Positions 52,866 to 62,298 of a stretch of DNA of 64,000 bases are shown here, in pieces; position 1 is the stretch's first letter, and every line of letters starts with the position of its first letter. The notes below the pieces were generated by a model that saw nothing but the letters and a program-made list of their open reading frames with translations, made no database searches and was not told the origin of the DNA. The stretch covers positions 62,001-126,000 of the forward strand of contig NZ_AQRC01000013.1 of assembly GCF_000737065.1 (NCBI RefSeq), in the 5' to 3' direction. The translations under genes were made by a program, and so were the position numbers. Source of the stretch: Thioclava atlantica (GTDB lineage: Bacteria; Pseudomonadota; Alphaproteobacteria; Rhodobacterales; Rhodobacteraceae).

Positions 52866-54395
52866 TCAGCGGAACAGCGCGAGGATGTTCTGCGGCTGCT
52901 GATTGGCGATCGAGAGCGCCTGGATGCCGAGCTGCTGCTGGGTCTGGAGCGCCTGCAGGCGCGCGGAGGCCTCTTCCATATCGGCGTCGACGAGAGCCCC
53001 GATCCCCGCCTTCATCGCGTCGGTCAGGTTCGAGATGAACGCGGTCTGGGTTTCGAGCCGGCTCGCCACGGAACCGAAGGAGGCCGCCGCCTCGGTCGCG
53101 TTCTGGATCATCGTCTCGATGTTATCGAGCGCCGCCTGCGCACCCGCATCGCTCGTCACATCAACATCGTCGAGCCCCGAAAGACCGCCCGTCTGAACCG
53201 CGTTGTCATTCGCGTCGTCATTGGCGGTGATCGTCACCGTCGCCGCCGAGGCGTTTTCATTGGCGATCTCGAGCACCCATTGGTCGGACCCGTTCTTGCT
53301 CACTTTCGTGGCGATATCCGCATTCACCTCGGAATCGATGGCGACCTTCAGCCCTTTCACGACGTCTTCCATCGTTTCGCCGGCGCCCGCGACATAGCTG
53401 GCGGTGATGCCGTTCGAGAGCGCGAACTGATAGCCGTCGCCCTGATTGACGGTGACATTGGCGAAGGTGAAGCTTTCCGCGCGCTGATCGAGGGTGACGC
53501 TGGTGGCCCCGAGCGTCCCCGCGCTCGCCCCGCCCTGAGTCACCGTGATGGCGGTCGTGTCGAAATTGCGCGTCGACGAGAATTCGAGCGTGCCGGCATT
53601 GTTCGCCACCGTGATCCCGTCGATCTGGGCGGCGTTGATGGCGTCGGCGATGGTCTGCGCCGCCGTGGTATTCGTCGCGCTCAGATCCCCGGCCGCGAAG
53701 CTGACCGTCGTTCCCCCGATATTGAAGGAGAGCGAGTCGCCGCTGAAATCGCCGGTCAGCGAGATATCCGCGTCGGTCGGGGTCCCGGCGCCGTCATCGC
53801 GGATCGCCGCGCTCGAGAGCGTGGTCGAGGTTGCCGTCACGTTGGAGGAGAGATCCGTCAGCCCCGCGCCCGTCCCCAGAGCGCCGTCCGTGGAGGTCAG
53901 ATCTTGGCGCGACACGCTGATCTGCGCCGCCTGCACGCTGCCATCGGCCTGCCGGTCGAGCGACGACAGGATCGAGACCGAGTCGGCCCCTTCGATCAGG
54001 TTCAGCCCGTTGAACTGGGCCGCGCCCACCACCGACGAGATCTGATCGCGCAGCGCGACGATATCCTCCTGGATTTTCTCACGGTCGACATTCGAGCCTT
54101 GGGCCGCGACGATCTTGCCTTTCATCTCGGTCAGAAGATCGGTGATCGTCTCCGAAGCCTGGCGGGCGACAGCCACCGTCGAATCGCCGAGCGCGAGGCT
54201 GTCGGCGATTCCCTTGAACCCTTTCACATCGGATTCCATGACCTTCGAGATCGCCCAGACCGCGGCATTGTCCTTGGCCGAGCCGACCGACTTGCCGGTC
54301 GAGATCTCCGATTGGGTGCTTGCCAGATTGGCGTTGATTCCCTTGAGCGTCTGAAGCGCCACCATGGCGCTGGTATTCGTCAGAATGCTGGACAT
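52866..54395 (-). CDS. Flagellin
   Basis: A 509-residue filament subunit. The N-terminal D0/D1 part (MSSILTNTSAMVALQTLKGINANLASTQSEISTGKSVGSAKDNAAVWAIS, then 60-140) and the C-terminal D1/D0 part (about 410-509, ending QQPQNILALFR) are conserved; the central region (about 165-400) is Thr, Ala and Asp-rich with repeated NITVT-like strands and forms the surface domains. It lacks an N-terminal signal and is exported by the flagellar type III system. AAGGA lies just before the ATG. Being longer than the compact alphaproteobacterial flagellins, it carries an extra outer domain. Confidence 0.95.
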   Translation of the reverse strand: MSSILTNTSAMVALQTLKGINANLASTQSEISTGKSVGSAKDNAAVWAISKVMESDVKGFKGIADSLALGDSTVAVARQASETITDLLTEMKGKIVAAQGSNVDREKIQEDIVALRDQISSVVGAAQFNGLNLIEGADSVSILSSLDRQADGSVQAAQISVSRQDLTSTDGALGTGAGLTDLSSNVTATSTTLSSAAIRDDGAGTPTDADISLTGDFSGDSLSFNIGGTTVSFAAGDLSATNTTAAQTIADAINAAQIDGITVANNAGTLEFSSTRNFDTTAITVTQGGASAGTLGATSVTLDQRAESFTFANVTVNQGDGYQFALSNGITASYVAGAGETMEDVVKGLKVAIDSEVNADIATKVSKNGSDQWVLEIANENASAATVTITANDDANDNAVQTGGLSGLDDVDVTSDAGAQAALDNIETMIQNATEAAASFGSVASRLETQTAFISNLTDAMKAGIGALVDADMEEASARLQALQTQQQLGIQALSIANQQPQNILALFR

Positions 54396-54612
54396 GTCTT
54401 ATCCTTTTCGGTTCGGCGCTTTGCGCCGGAGTTTCGAAAGCCGCGCCTTCACGCAGCGCTTCTGGCGTTCTGACCAATGCGCGGGCTTCGGGGCGCCGCG
54501 CGCCATCCTTGCGGATGCGGGTCCAATCTGCCGTGCGAAGGCCTAACGAACCCCTAAGCCCAGTTGCGAATGCTGGCCTGAGAGCGGGAAAACTGCCCCT
54601 GTGGTTAATCGG

Positions 54613-54951
54613 TCAGGCCCGGCGCTCGAAACGCCCGCCGCCCGAGCGAATGACCTGCTTGTTGCCGCCGGAATCATACGCGTCGAAGCCCCGCGCCGCC
54701 GAAAGCGCCGCCTCCAGACGCCCTTGGGCCGCGCGAATACCATGCATCGCCGCCATCAGGAGATGCTCATTCGCGGCGGCCTCCTGCCCGATCCGGCGCA
54801 AGACCTCGGCGCCCTTTGCGTCGAGGTCAGAGATCGCTTTCCTCTTCTGCTCGACAAGCGTGGCGAGTGCCCCGAAATCGGCGCGACGAATGGCCTCTCG
54901 CTCGCTCCGCAAAACCGCGACAAGTTCCTCGGTCGCGGTCTCAGACTGCAT
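54613..54951 (-). CDS. FlgN-like flagellar export chaperone
   Basis: A 112-residue mainly helical protein (EELVAVLRSEREAIRRADFGALATLVEQKRKAISDLDAKGAEVLRRIGQEAAANEHLLMAAMHGIRAAQGRLEAAL) with a basic tail. FlgN family members keep hook-filament junction proteins ready for export. Weak sequence similarity makes the name tentative. It overlaps the upstream rod-binding gene by 11 bases and precedes the flagellin gene by 217 bases. Confidence 0.7.
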   Translation of the reverse strand: MQSETATEELVAVLRSEREAIRRADFGALATLVEQKRKAISDLDAKGAEVLRRIGQEAAANEHLLMAAMHGIRAAQGRLEAALSAARGFDAYDSGGNKQVIRSGGGRFERRA

Positions 54952-55240
54952 TTTCGTCCCCGCGCGCCTTGAGCGTTTCGAAGATCGTTTCGGCGAGGCC
55001 TATGCCACCTGCCCGCACCATCTCGCGCGCCTGCTCGTCGCGCAGAAAGGAGGCAAATTGCGTCTCCCCGATTCCGCCCCCGAATATTCCCGCTTTACCC
55101 TCGAGACCCGCATGTTTGAGCATTTCCGCAAGGAAACTCGCCTCGAGCGCCTCTGCGGTCCGGCGCAGATCCGGCACGCGCGCCGCCGTCGAGCGGGAAG
55201 CGATTGGCGCGATCTCGCGAAGGGGCTGAATATCGGTCAT
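54941..55240 (-). CDS. Rod-binding protein (FlgJ N-terminal domain only)
   Basis: A 99-residue protein matching the rod-binding domain of FlgJ: LEASFLAEMLKHAGLEGKAGIFGGGIGETQFASFLRDEQAREMVRAGGIGLAETIFETL (about 33-92). The muramidase half of E. coli FlgJ is absent, as is usual in alphaproteobacteria, so wall digestion is done by another enzyme. AAAAGGTCC lies before the ATG. First gene of the minus flagellar unit, divergent from fliK. Confidence 0.88.
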   Translation of the reverse strand: MTDIQPLREIAPIASRSTAARVPDLRRTAEALEASFLAEMLKHAGLEGKAGIFGGGIGETQFASFLRDEQAREMVRAGGIGLAETIFETLKARGDENAV

Positions 55241-55349
55241 AGGGCGGACCTTTTGTGAAGAATTTTTCCCAATCTGACAGCTGCGGGTAAAGAATCGGTA
55301 ATTCCCTTCCACCACAGTGATCCCGACACAGGCAAAGCTCGTGAGACTC

Positions 55350-57047
55350 ATGCACCCCTCGTCCCTGACAGAAGTTCCGCCCCTCGGCCCCCTCCCCGCC
55401 CCCCGTGACATGGGGCCGGACAGTATGGGCGTTCCTCAGGACATGCTGGGCTTTTCCCTGTCGCTGGACATGCAGGCGGGCACGGCGACCACGAATGTCG
55501 CCGCGAGGCTGCAGCAGATCGTGCAGGCTCCCCCCCGCACGCATGAGATCATGCGTCTCCTGCATGAGGGCCAACTCGAGGCGCTTCTCACTTCGGAGGA
55601 GCCCGGCGATCCACCGGACGAACCGCCATTTGCTGAAGGGCGCTCCGGTGCGGAGGGTAACGAGAGCGCCAGTTTTCCGGAGGACCCCGACGCTGCGGCG
55701 GCAACCGAAGCGTCGCTCACAAATATCCCAGATGTTTCGAGCGAACAGGGCATTGCTGCGATCCTAGCCGCATCAGGGCCGCCCGAAACTCCGGAGGCTG
55801 GGGGGAGCAGCTCTGCCGCCTCGGGTCCCCTGAATCGACCAGAGCCTGCGCCGGCAGGGGTACACGATCCGCTGGCAAAGGGGGAACTGCGGTTCGTTCC
55901 CCGGCGCAACCAGGGGGCTCCTTCGGGCGCGCGAGTTGTCGACCTCCCCGCCGAGAGCCTCATTCCGGCCGATCAAGGACCGGAAACTGTCTCGGTGACG
56001 CCGGCCGCCTCGTTCCTGCCCCGAGAAGGGGAAGGCCTGGAGAAGGCGGCGGAATCCGCGCCGGTCTTTTCAGGAACCGCGAGCGGCGCGAGGCAAGCAG
56101 CGGTGTCGCTGACGGCGGCCTCGCAAGCTCCCTCCGTGATCGTGCCCGCGGCACCCGGCCAAGATCGCGGTATTGTCGGACTTGCGCCGGGGAGCGAACC
56201 CAGCGGACAAGGCGGCGAAGCGGCTCCAGCGGCGCTGTCCGGTCTTTCCGGCGGGCCCGAGCTTGATGGCGCCAATCCAGCGAGATCCCCGGAGAATGCC
56301 CCGCCGCCGGGACCGTCCCCCATTTCCGTTCGACCCGGCCATTCCGATCAGACCCGGCCGTCTTCCGACCTCATGCCTGCCGCCTCGGAGAATCAGCGCG
56401 AAGCGGCGGCGGTTCGGACGTCGGACCGGCCGCAAAATGAGAGCGGCGCGCAGACAGCATCTCCGATGGCGCCGTCGGCAGCCTCTCCCGCGGAACACAT
56501 TTCATCGACGACAGGCTCGGAGTGGCGGAACGTCAGCCCGGAGGAAGCGGAGGGGCCCCGCGAATCAGGTGCGATCCGGTCTGATCCCCTCTTCACCGCC
56601 CCTGCGGATACCAAGGTCCGCTTCCCGGCGCAGGTTCCCCCATCGGTGGGGCACTCGGTCGCGCACCAGATTTCCGTGGCCCTCGCCACAATGCCCGACC
56701 AACCGGTGGAGATTTCGCTCTCCCCCGAGGAATTGGGGCGGGTTCGACTCACGCTCCATGCCGCCGATCAGGGCATGACGGTGTCGATCCAGACCGAACG
56801 TCCCGAAACGCTCGATCTGATGCGGCGCCATATCGACAGTCTTGCGCGCGAGATGCGGGACCTGGGCTACGAAACGCTCAGCTTCAACTTCGGGCAGCCG
56901 AACGGACAGGAACGCTTCGCGCAGGACATGACGGCCCCCGAGAGCCGCCATCAACCCGATGATGCCTCCTTCGAACCTGTCACCGCGCGCCCCGCACTGC
57001 CACCGCAACATGGGGCTGGCGCGTCCGGCCTCGACCTTCGCCTCTAG
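55350..57047 (+). CDS. fliK: Flagellar hook-length control protein FliK
   Basis: A 565-residue protein. The middle (about 100-440) is Pro, Ala, Ser and Glu-rich and disordered, as expected for a molecular ruler; the C-terminal domain (about 455-530) is the conserved part: VAHQISVALATMPDQPVEISLSPEELGRVRLTLHAADQGMTVSIQTERPETLDLMRRHIDSLAREMRDLGY. It is exported during hook growth and triggers the switch to filament secretion. The ATG has no clear ribosome site; in-frame GTG starts 3 and 11 codons earlier are alternatives. Confidence 0.87.
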   Translation: MHPSSLTEVPPLGPLPAPRDMGPDSMGVPQDMLGFSLSLDMQAGTATTNVAARLQQIVQAPPRTHEIMRLLHEGQLEALLTSEEPGDPPDEPPFAEGRSGAEGNESASFPEDPDAAAATEASLTNIPDVSSEQGIAAILAASGPPETPEAGGSSSAASGPLNRPEPAPAGVHDPLAKGELRFVPRRNQGAPSGARVVDLPAESLIPADQGPETVSVTPAASFLPREGEGLEKAAESAPVFSGTASGARQAAVSLTAASQAPSVIVPAAPGQDRGIVGLAPGSEPSGQGGEAAPAALSGLSGGPELDGANPARSPENAPPPGPSPISVRPGHSDQTRPSSDLMPAASENQREAAAVRTSDRPQNESGAQTASPMAPSAASPAEHISSTTGSEWRNVSPEEAEGPRESGAIRSDPLFTAPADTKVRFPAQVPPSVGHSVAHQISVALATMPDQPVEISLSPEELGRVRLTLHAADQGMTVSIQTERPETLDLMRRHIDSLAREMRDLGYETLSFNFGQPNGQERFAQDMTAPESRHQPDDASFEPVTARPALPPQHGAGASGLDLRL

Positions 57048-57059
57048 GAGAAGAGCATC

Positions 57060-57725
57060 ATGACCTCCCTCTCCCCAGTCACCGCATCTGCCCCCTCCAC
57101 GCCCGCAGCAAACGGAACACCTTCGGCGTCAGCGCTCAGTTCCGATTTCCAGACCTTTCTGACGATGCTCACGACGCAAATGCAGAATCAGGATCCGCTC
57201 AACCCGATCGAAAGCTCGGATTACGCGGTGCAGCTCGCCACCTTCTCGGGCGTCGAGCAACAGGTGAAGACCAACGAACTGCTGCAGAGCCTGAGTGCCC
57301 AGATGGGGCTGAGCGGGATGGCTGAGATCGCGGGTTGGGTCGGCATGGAAGCACGCAGCGAAGCACCGGCCTGGTTCGATGGCCAGAGGCCGGTCACGCT
57401 CTCGCCCGATCCCGCCCCGGGCGCCGACCAGGCGTTCGTGATCGTGCGCGACACCACGGGAAAAGAGGCCTCGCGGCAAGCTATCCCCGTTAGCGCGGGC
57501 ACCTTCGACTGGGACGGCCGCGATACGGCGGGCATGCCGCTGCCGGCGGGCCTCTACAGTTTCACGCTGGAAAGCCAGACGGGCGGCAAGGTGATCGCGA
57601 CCGGTAGGGTCGAGACCTATGGCCGGATCATCGAGGCCCAAGGGACCGACGACGGTCCGGTTCTCATCCTCGAAGGCGGTACGACAGTCGCGCCGGGAGC
57701 GATCAGCGCCTTGCGCGAAGGCTAG
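57060..57725 (+). CDS. flgD: Flagellar hook assembly protein FlgD
   Basis: A 221-residue hook-cap protein. The conserved FlgD start is visible: SSDFQTFLTMLTTQMQNQDPLNPIESSDYAVQLATFSGVEQQVKTNELL (about 28-78). A FlgD Ig-like/TUDOR-like part follows (about 120-200), with GTFDWDGRDTAGMPLPAGLYSFTL as its signature. It caps the growing hook and lets hook subunits add. AGGAGAAG precedes the ATG; it lies 12 bases after fliK. Its end overlaps the convergent ubiB gene by four bases. Confidence 0.94.
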   Translation: MTSLSPVTASAPSTPAANGTPSASALSSDFQTFLTMLTTQMQNQDPLNPIESSDYAVQLATFSGVEQQVKTNELLQSLSAQMGLSGMAEIAGWVGMEARSEAPAWFDGQRPVTLSPDPAPGADQAFVIVRDTTGKEASRQAIPVSAGTFDWDGRDTAGMPLPAGLYSFTLESQTGGKVIATGRVETYGRIIEAQGTDDGPVLILEGGTTVAPGAISALREG

Positions 57726-59251
57726 AGCAGACTGCCCAGAAGGACGCCACCCGCGACGAGCGCCGCCCCCGCCACCAGATAAGCGAGACCGCGCCACCGG
57801 CTGGTTTCTACTCGTTCAGGCGCCGTGTCGCCGCGCGCATGGATCGCAGACTTGAGCAACTCGGGCAACTCGGGCCCGAACCGCGACAGCACATGGAGGC
57901 TGCGACGAAGATCCCGCAACGCGGCGCGCGGGCCCAGATTCTCGCGGATGTATTTTTCGACCACGGGGCGCGCGACTTCCCACATGTTGATCGAGGGATG
58001 GAGCGAACGCGCAACACCCTCGACCACGACCATCGTGCGCTGCAGCAGGATCAGCTCGGTCCGGGTCTGCATCCCGAAACGCTCCGTCACCTCGAAGAGA
58101 TAGGCCAGAAGCCGCGCCATCGATATATGGGCGGCATCCATCCCGAAGATCGGTTCGCCCACCGCGCGCAAGGCAAGCGCAAAATCGTCCACATCGTGAT
58201 CGGCCGGCACATAGCCCGCCTCGAAATGCACCTCGGCCACGCGACGGTAATCGCGCTGGATGAACCCCATCAGGATCTCGGCATAGACCCGGCGGGTATA
58301 TTCGTCGATCTGGCCCATGATCCCGAAATCATAGGCGAGGATATCGCCATTCGCCGCGACCTTGAGATTGCCGTGGTGCATGTCGGCATGGAAATAGCCG
58401 TCGCGCAGGGCGTGGCTGAGGAAGAGTTGCAGCACTCGCTCCCCCAGCGCCACCGTGTCGTGGCCGGCGCCGATCAGCGCCTCGCGATCGCCAAGCGGCA
58501 GCCCCTCGGCCCAGCCCAGCACCATCACGCGCCGCGCCGACAGGTTCCAGGCGGGCTGCGGCACCATGAAGCCCGCATCGCCCTTGGTATTGGCGCCGAA
58601 TTGCGAGGCCGCGGCAGCCTCGAGCCGCAGATCGAGCTCGCCCAGCACGACGGATTCGAAATGGTTGACCACATCGGTCGGACGCAGCCGCCGCGAGGCG
58701 GGCGAAAGCCGCTCGATCATCGCGGCGGCGAAATGGAACGCGTCGAGATCGCGCCGGAACGCCCGCTCGATCCCCGGGCGCAACACCTTCACCGCAACCT
58801 TCTCGCCGGTATCGGCGCGCCGCGCGGCATGGACCTGCGCGATCGAGGCGGCGGCCACGGGTTCGGAAAACTCGCTGAAGAGCTGATCCGCCGGCGCACC
58901 GAATTCCTCGGCGATGGTGCGCTTGGCGATCTCGGTCGAGAATGGCGGGAGCTTGTCTTGCAGCACCCGCAACTGATCGGCCAGTTCCTCGCCCACCACG
59001 TCGGGGCGGGTCGAGAGCACCTGCCCGAACTTGATATAGGCGGGCCCGAGGGCCGTGATCGCCCGCGTCACCGGGGGCAGGTTCGGATCACCCTTGTAGC
59101 CGATCCAGGCGAAGGGCGCGCTGAACGCATAGGCCAGCGCGCGCAGGCGCGGCGGCGCGTTCATCGCCTCGAGCGCGGCGCGCATCGACCCGGAGCGGAT
59201 GAAGGTCGCCCCGGTGCGGATCAACCGCCAGATGTTGTGCGGCCCGCGCAT
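57722..59251 (-). CDS. ubiB: Ubiquinone biosynthesis kinase-like protein UbiB
   Basis: UbiB is an ABC1/ADCK-type atypical kinase with ATPase activity, required for ubiquinone formation at the inner membrane. The 509 residues contain GPAYIKFGQVLSTRPDVVG (about 68-86, the KxGQ motif), AAASIAQVHAARRADTGEKVAVKVLRPG (about 132-159) and the HGNLKVAANGDILAYDFGIMG catalytic loop (about 295-315). Two C-terminal hydrophobic stretches (YLVAGAALVAGGVLLGSLL) anchor it. It starts directly after ubiE, so both are probably read together. Confidence 0.95.
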   Translation of the reverse strand: MRGPHNIWRLIRTGATFIRSGSMRAALEAMNAPPRLRALAYAFSAPFAWIGYKGDPNLPPVTRAITALGPAYIKFGQVLSTRPDVVGEELADQLRVLQDKLPPFSTEIAKRTIAEEFGAPADQLFSEFSEPVAAASIAQVHAARRADTGEKVAVKVLRPGIERAFRRDLDAFHFAAAMIERLSPASRRLRPTDVVNHFESVVLGELDLRLEAAAASQFGANTKGDAGFMVPQPAWNLSARRVMVLGWAEGLPLGDREALIGAGHDTVALGERVLQLFLSHALRDGYFHADMHHGNLKVAANGDILAYDFGIMGQIDEYTRRVYAEILMGFIQRDYRRVAEVHFEAGYVPADHDVDDFALALRAVGEPIFGMDAAHISMARLLAYLFEVTERFGMQTRTELILLQRTMVVVEGVARSLHPSINMWEVARPVVEKYIRENLGPRAALRDLRRSLHVLSRFGPELPELLKSAIHARGDTAPERVETSRWRGLAYLVAGAALVAGGVLLGSLL

Positions 59252-60004
59252 TCAGATCTTCCAGCCCGAATGCAGCGCCGCGATCCCCAGAGAGAGATTG
59301 CGGAAGGAGACATTCCCGAACCCGGCCTCGCGGATCATCTGGGCGAAACGCTCCTGCGGCGGGAATTTCCGGATCGATTCAACCAGATACTGGTAGCTCT
59401 CCCGATCGCCCGCCACCATCTGCCCCATGCGCGGGATGATGTTGAAGGAGTAGAGGTCGTAGATCTTCTGCAGCAGGTCGTTCGGGATCTGGCTGAATTC
59501 GAGCACCATCAGCCGCCCGCCCGGCCGGAGCACGCGATAGGCTTCGGAAAGCGCGTCCTCGATGCGAGTCACGTTCCGGATTCCGAAGGAGATCGTGTAG
59601 ACGTCAAAGGAATTGTCGGCGAAGGGCAGAGCCATCGCATCCCCCACGACCCAGTCGAGCTTGTCGGCCATCTCCGCCGCCTCGGCGCGCTTGCGGCCCT
59701 CGACCAGCATCGGTTCGGTCATGTCGCAGACGGTGACATGGGCGTCGCCGGCGCGCTTGAGGAAACGGAACGCCACATCGCCCGTGCCGCCCGCGACGTC
59801 GAGCAGCTTCTGGCTCGGGCGCGGCGCGAGCCAGTCCATCATCGCATCTTTCCAGATCCGGTGGATGCCCCCGCTCATGACGTCGTTCATGATATCGTAT
59901 TTTGACGCCACGCTGGAGAACACTTCGTGGACCATTCCGGCCTTGGCGTTCTCGTCTACCGTCTTGAAGCCGAAATGCGTGGTCTTGCCTTGCTCTGCGC
60001 TCAT
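59252..60004 (-). CDS. ubiE: Ubiquinone/menaquinone C-methyltransferase UbiE
   Basis: A 250-residue SAM methyltransferase that methylates the ring carbon of demethylubiquinone precursors. [16 protein letters not shown] (about 69-84) is motif [19 protein letters not shown] (about 118-135) and [33 protein letters not shown] (about 140-172) are UbiE signatures. The ATG with [13 protein letters not shown] is chosen; a longer frame enters the divergent mutM gene. Its stop directly precedes the ubiB start. Confidence 0.97.
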   Translation of the reverse strand: MSAEQGKTTHFGFKTVDENAKAGMVHEVFSSVASKYDIMNDVMSGGIHRIWKDAMMDWLAPRPSQKLLDVAGGTGDVAFRFLKRAGDAHVTVCDMTEPMLVEGRKRAEAAEMADKLDWVVGDAMALPFADNSFDVYTISFGIRNVTRIEDALSEAYRVLRPGGRLMVLEFSQIPNDLLQKIYDLYSFNIIPRMGQMVAGDRESYQYLVESIRKFPPQERFAQMIREAGFGNVSFRNLSLGIAALHSGWKI

Positions 60005-60080
60005 GGGCCCTTGCCGATCCGGATTTCTCCCCCTTCTTATAGGAGCCCTTCGCGCCAATACAATCCGATGAGGAGAGACG

Positions 60081-60926
60081 ATGCCCGAATTGCCCGAGGT
60101 CGAGACAGTTCGTCGCGGTCTGGCCCCCGCGATGGAAGGCCGCCGGATCGAACGGGCCGAGGTGAACCGCCCCGACCTGCGCTGGCCGCTGCCCGAGCGG
60201 ATGGCCGAGCGCCTGCAAGGCGCGCGGGTCGAACGGTTGCGGCGGCGCTCGAAATACATTCTCGCCGATCTCGACACCGGAGAGAGCCTGTTGATTCATC
60301 TCGGCATGTCGGGACGGATGCTGGTCTCGGGCGTGATGCTGGGCGATTTCCATCTCGACCACCCGGCGCCGCAGAAGCACGATCATGTCGTGCTCCACAT
60401 GGAGAATGGCGGCCGGGTCACCTTCAACGACGCGCGTCGTTTCGGGGCGATGGACCTGGTGCTGACCGAGCGCGAGGCCGCGCATTGGCTGCTGGCCGGC
60501 CTCGGGCCGGAACCCTTCGGCAACGATTTCCACGAAGACTACCTCGTCGAGGCGCTCAAGCGGCGCGCAAGCCCGATCAAGACGGCGCTGCTCGATCAGC
60601 ATGTCGTGGCGGGGCTCGGGAACATCTATGTCTGCGAGGTGCTGCACCGTGCGGGGATCGACCCGCGCCGCCAGGCCAAGCGGATCTCGGCGGCCCGGCT
60701 CGCCTCGCTCGTACCGATCATCCGTGAGGTCCTGACCGAGGCGATCGCCGCGGGCGGCTCGTCGCTGCGCGACCATCGTCAGGCCGATGGCGAACTCGGG
60801 TATTTCCAGCATACGTTCCGGGTCTATGACCGCGAGGACGAAACCTGCGCCGGCTGCGGAACCCCGATCCGGCGCATCGTTCAGTCGGGCCGCTCGACCT
60901 TTTTCTGCCCGTCTTGCCAAAAATGA
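60081..60926 (+). CDS. mutM: Formamidopyrimidine-DNA glycosylase
   Basis: MutM (Fpg) excises oxidised purines such as 8-oxoguanine and nicks the DNA. The 281 residues begin [14 protein letters not shown], with the catalytic Pro-2 and Glu-3; K in the [11 protein letters not shown] strand and the helix-two-turn-helix [18 protein letters not shown] (about 171-188) follow. The C-terminal zinc finger is complete: four cysteines in CAGCGTP ... [16 protein letters not shown] lies before the ATG. It diverges from ubiE. Confidence 0.97.
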   Translation: MPELPEVETVRRGLAPAMEGRRIERAEVNRPDLRWPLPERMAERLQGARVERLRRRSKYILADLDTGESLLIHLGMSGRMLVSGVMLGDFHLDHPAPQKHDHVVLHMENGGRVTFNDARRFGAMDLVLTEREAAHWLLAGLGPEPFGNDFHEDYLVEALKRRASPIKTALLDQHVVAGLGNIYVCEVLHRAGIDPRRQAKRISAARLASLVPIIREVLTEAIAAGGSSLRDHRQADGELGYFQHTFRVYDREDETCAGCGTPIRRIVQSGRSTFFCPSCQK

Positions 60927-60952
60927 CGCAGCGCCCCTTTCTCACAAGACGC

Positions 60953-60980
60953 TTGATCTGACCTCCTCCTCTGCTAGGAG
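60953..60980 (+). promoter_or_regulatory. Candidate promoter of the enoyl-CoA hydratase gene
   Basis: TTGATC and TAGGAG lie 16 bases apart, with the expected transcript starting about 25 bases before the ATG. A moderate sigma-70-like match. Confidence 0.38.
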
Positions 60981-61012
60981 TCGCGTTCAGACACAAGGAA
61001 AGGCGAGACCGA

Positions 61013-61789
61013 ATGGCCTACCAGACCCTGATCGTCGAGATCGAGGACTATGTTGCCCTGATCCGGCTCAACCGCCCCGACGCCCTGAACGCCCTGAACT
61101 CCCAGCTGCTGGGGGAACTGGCCGAGGCGCTGAAGGCACTCGACGAGAACGACAAGGTACGCTGCATCGTCATCACCGGTTCGGAAAAGGCTTTCGCGGC
61201 CGGCGCCGACATCAAGGAGATGTCGGAAAAGAGCTTCGTGGACATGTTCACCACGGACTTCTTCGGCAAGGAATCGGACGCGATCACCCGGATCCGCAAG
61301 CCGGTCATCGCTGCGGTGGCGGGCTATGCCCTGGGCGGCGGTTGCGAACTCGCGATGATGTGCGATTTCATCATCTGCGCCGAGAACGCCAAGTTCGGCC
61401 AGCCCGAGATCAATCTCGGCGTGATCGCCGGGATCGGCGGCACGCAGCGCCTGACCCGCTTCGTCGGCAAGGCGAAGGCGATGGACATGCACCTCACGGG
61501 CCGCTTCATGGATGCCGCCGAGGCCGAGCGCTCCGGCCTGGTGAGCCGCGTCGTGCCCAATGCGAAGCTGATCCCCGAGGCGATGTCCGCGGCTCAGAAG
61601 ATCGCCGAGAAATCGATGCTCGCGGCGGCGGCCGCCAAGGAAGCGGTCAACCGCTCCTACGAGACGACGATGCATGAAGGCATCCTCTTCGAACGCCGCC
61701 TGTTCCACGGTCTCTTCGCGACCGAGGATCAGAAGGAGGGCATGGCTGCCTTCCTCGAGAAGCGCGAGCCGCAATTCCGCGACAAGTGA
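61013..61789 (+). CDS. Enoyl-CoA hydratase (crotonase family)
   Basis: A 258-residue crotonase-fold enzyme that adds water to trans-2-enoyl-CoA in beta-oxidation or related pathways. The oxyanion-hole segment [10 protein letters not shown] (about 61-70), [16 protein letters not shown] (about 104-119) and [20 protein letters not shown] (about 128-147, with the second catalytic glutamate) match short-chain enoyl-CoA hydratase. AAGGAAAGGCGAG precedes the ATG. It is a single gene with its own terminator. Its place between mutM and rpsT is common in Rhodobacterales. Confidence 0.93.
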   Translation: MAYQTLIVEIEDYVALIRLNRPDALNALNSQLLGELAEALKALDENDKVRCIVITGSEKAFAAGADIKEMSEKSFVDMFTTDFFGKESDAITRIRKPVIAAVAGYALGGGCELAMMCDFIICAENAKFGQPEINLGVIAGIGGTQRLTRFVGKAKAMDMHLTGRFMDAAEAERSGLVSRVVPNAKLIPEAMSAAQKIAEKSMLAAAAAKEAVNRSYETTMHEGILFERRLFHGLFATEDQKEGMAAFLEKREPQFRDK

Positions 61790-61793
61790 GACG

Positions 61794-61820
61794 AGCGGGG
61801 CCCCGGCCCCGCTTTGATTT
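61794..61820 (+). terminator. Terminator after enoyl-CoA hydratase
   Basis: AGCGGGGC and GCCCCGCT form an 8-bp stem with a four-base loop, followed by TTGATTT. Confidence 0.78.
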
Positions 61821-61967
61821 ATGGGCTTTCCCTTCGAGGCGATTTGCCGTAAGAGGCCCGCTTACATGCGCGTGGAGCCCGCTCAGGCTAGAATCATCCG
61901 GTTCGCTGGTACCGGGTTCTGTTGCGCAATCGCATTTTGAACAGACCCGGAAAGTGGGAAAGACACC

Positions 61968-62234
61968 ATGGCCAACACGCCCCAGTCCAAGAAGCGCGCC
62001 CGTCAGAACGAGCGCCGTTACGACGTCAACAAGGCGCGCCGCTCGCGCATCCGTACCTTCATCCGCAAAGTCGAGGAAGCGATCGCTTCGGGCGACTACG
62101 AGGCCGCGACCAACGCGCTGCGCACCGCACAGCCGGAACTGGCGCGCGGCGTCACCAAAGGCGTCGTCCACAAGAACACCGCGTCGCGCAAGATCTCGCG
62201 CCTGGCGGCCCGCGTGAAAGCGCTCAACGCCTGA
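61968..62234 (+). CDS. rpsT: 30S ribosomal protein S20
   Basis: An 88-residue primary 16S rRNA-binding protein. [39 protein letters not shown] is the conserved basic N-terminus and [23 protein letters not shown] the C-terminal helix. GGGAAAG lies before the ATG. It lies directly upstream of the dnaA region, as in many alphaproteobacteria. A TAGAAT -10-like box in the shared CCGCTCAGGCTAGA context lies about 70 bases upstream. Confidence 0.97.
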   Translation: MANTPQSKKRARQNERRYDVNKARRSRIRTFIRKVEEAIASGDYEAATNALRTAQPELARGVTKGVVHKNTASRKISRLAARVKALNA

Positions 62235-62262
62235 TCGGCGAAAGCCACTGGAATCGCGAAGA

Positions 62263-62298
62263 AAAACGCGCCTGCTAAATGAGCAGGCGCGTTTTTTA
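62263..62298 (+). terminator. Rho-independent terminator after rpsT
   Basis: A perfect 12-bp stem (AACGCGCCTGCT with AGCAGGCGCGTT), five-base loop, followed by TTTTTA. A very strong terminator. Confidence 0.93.
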
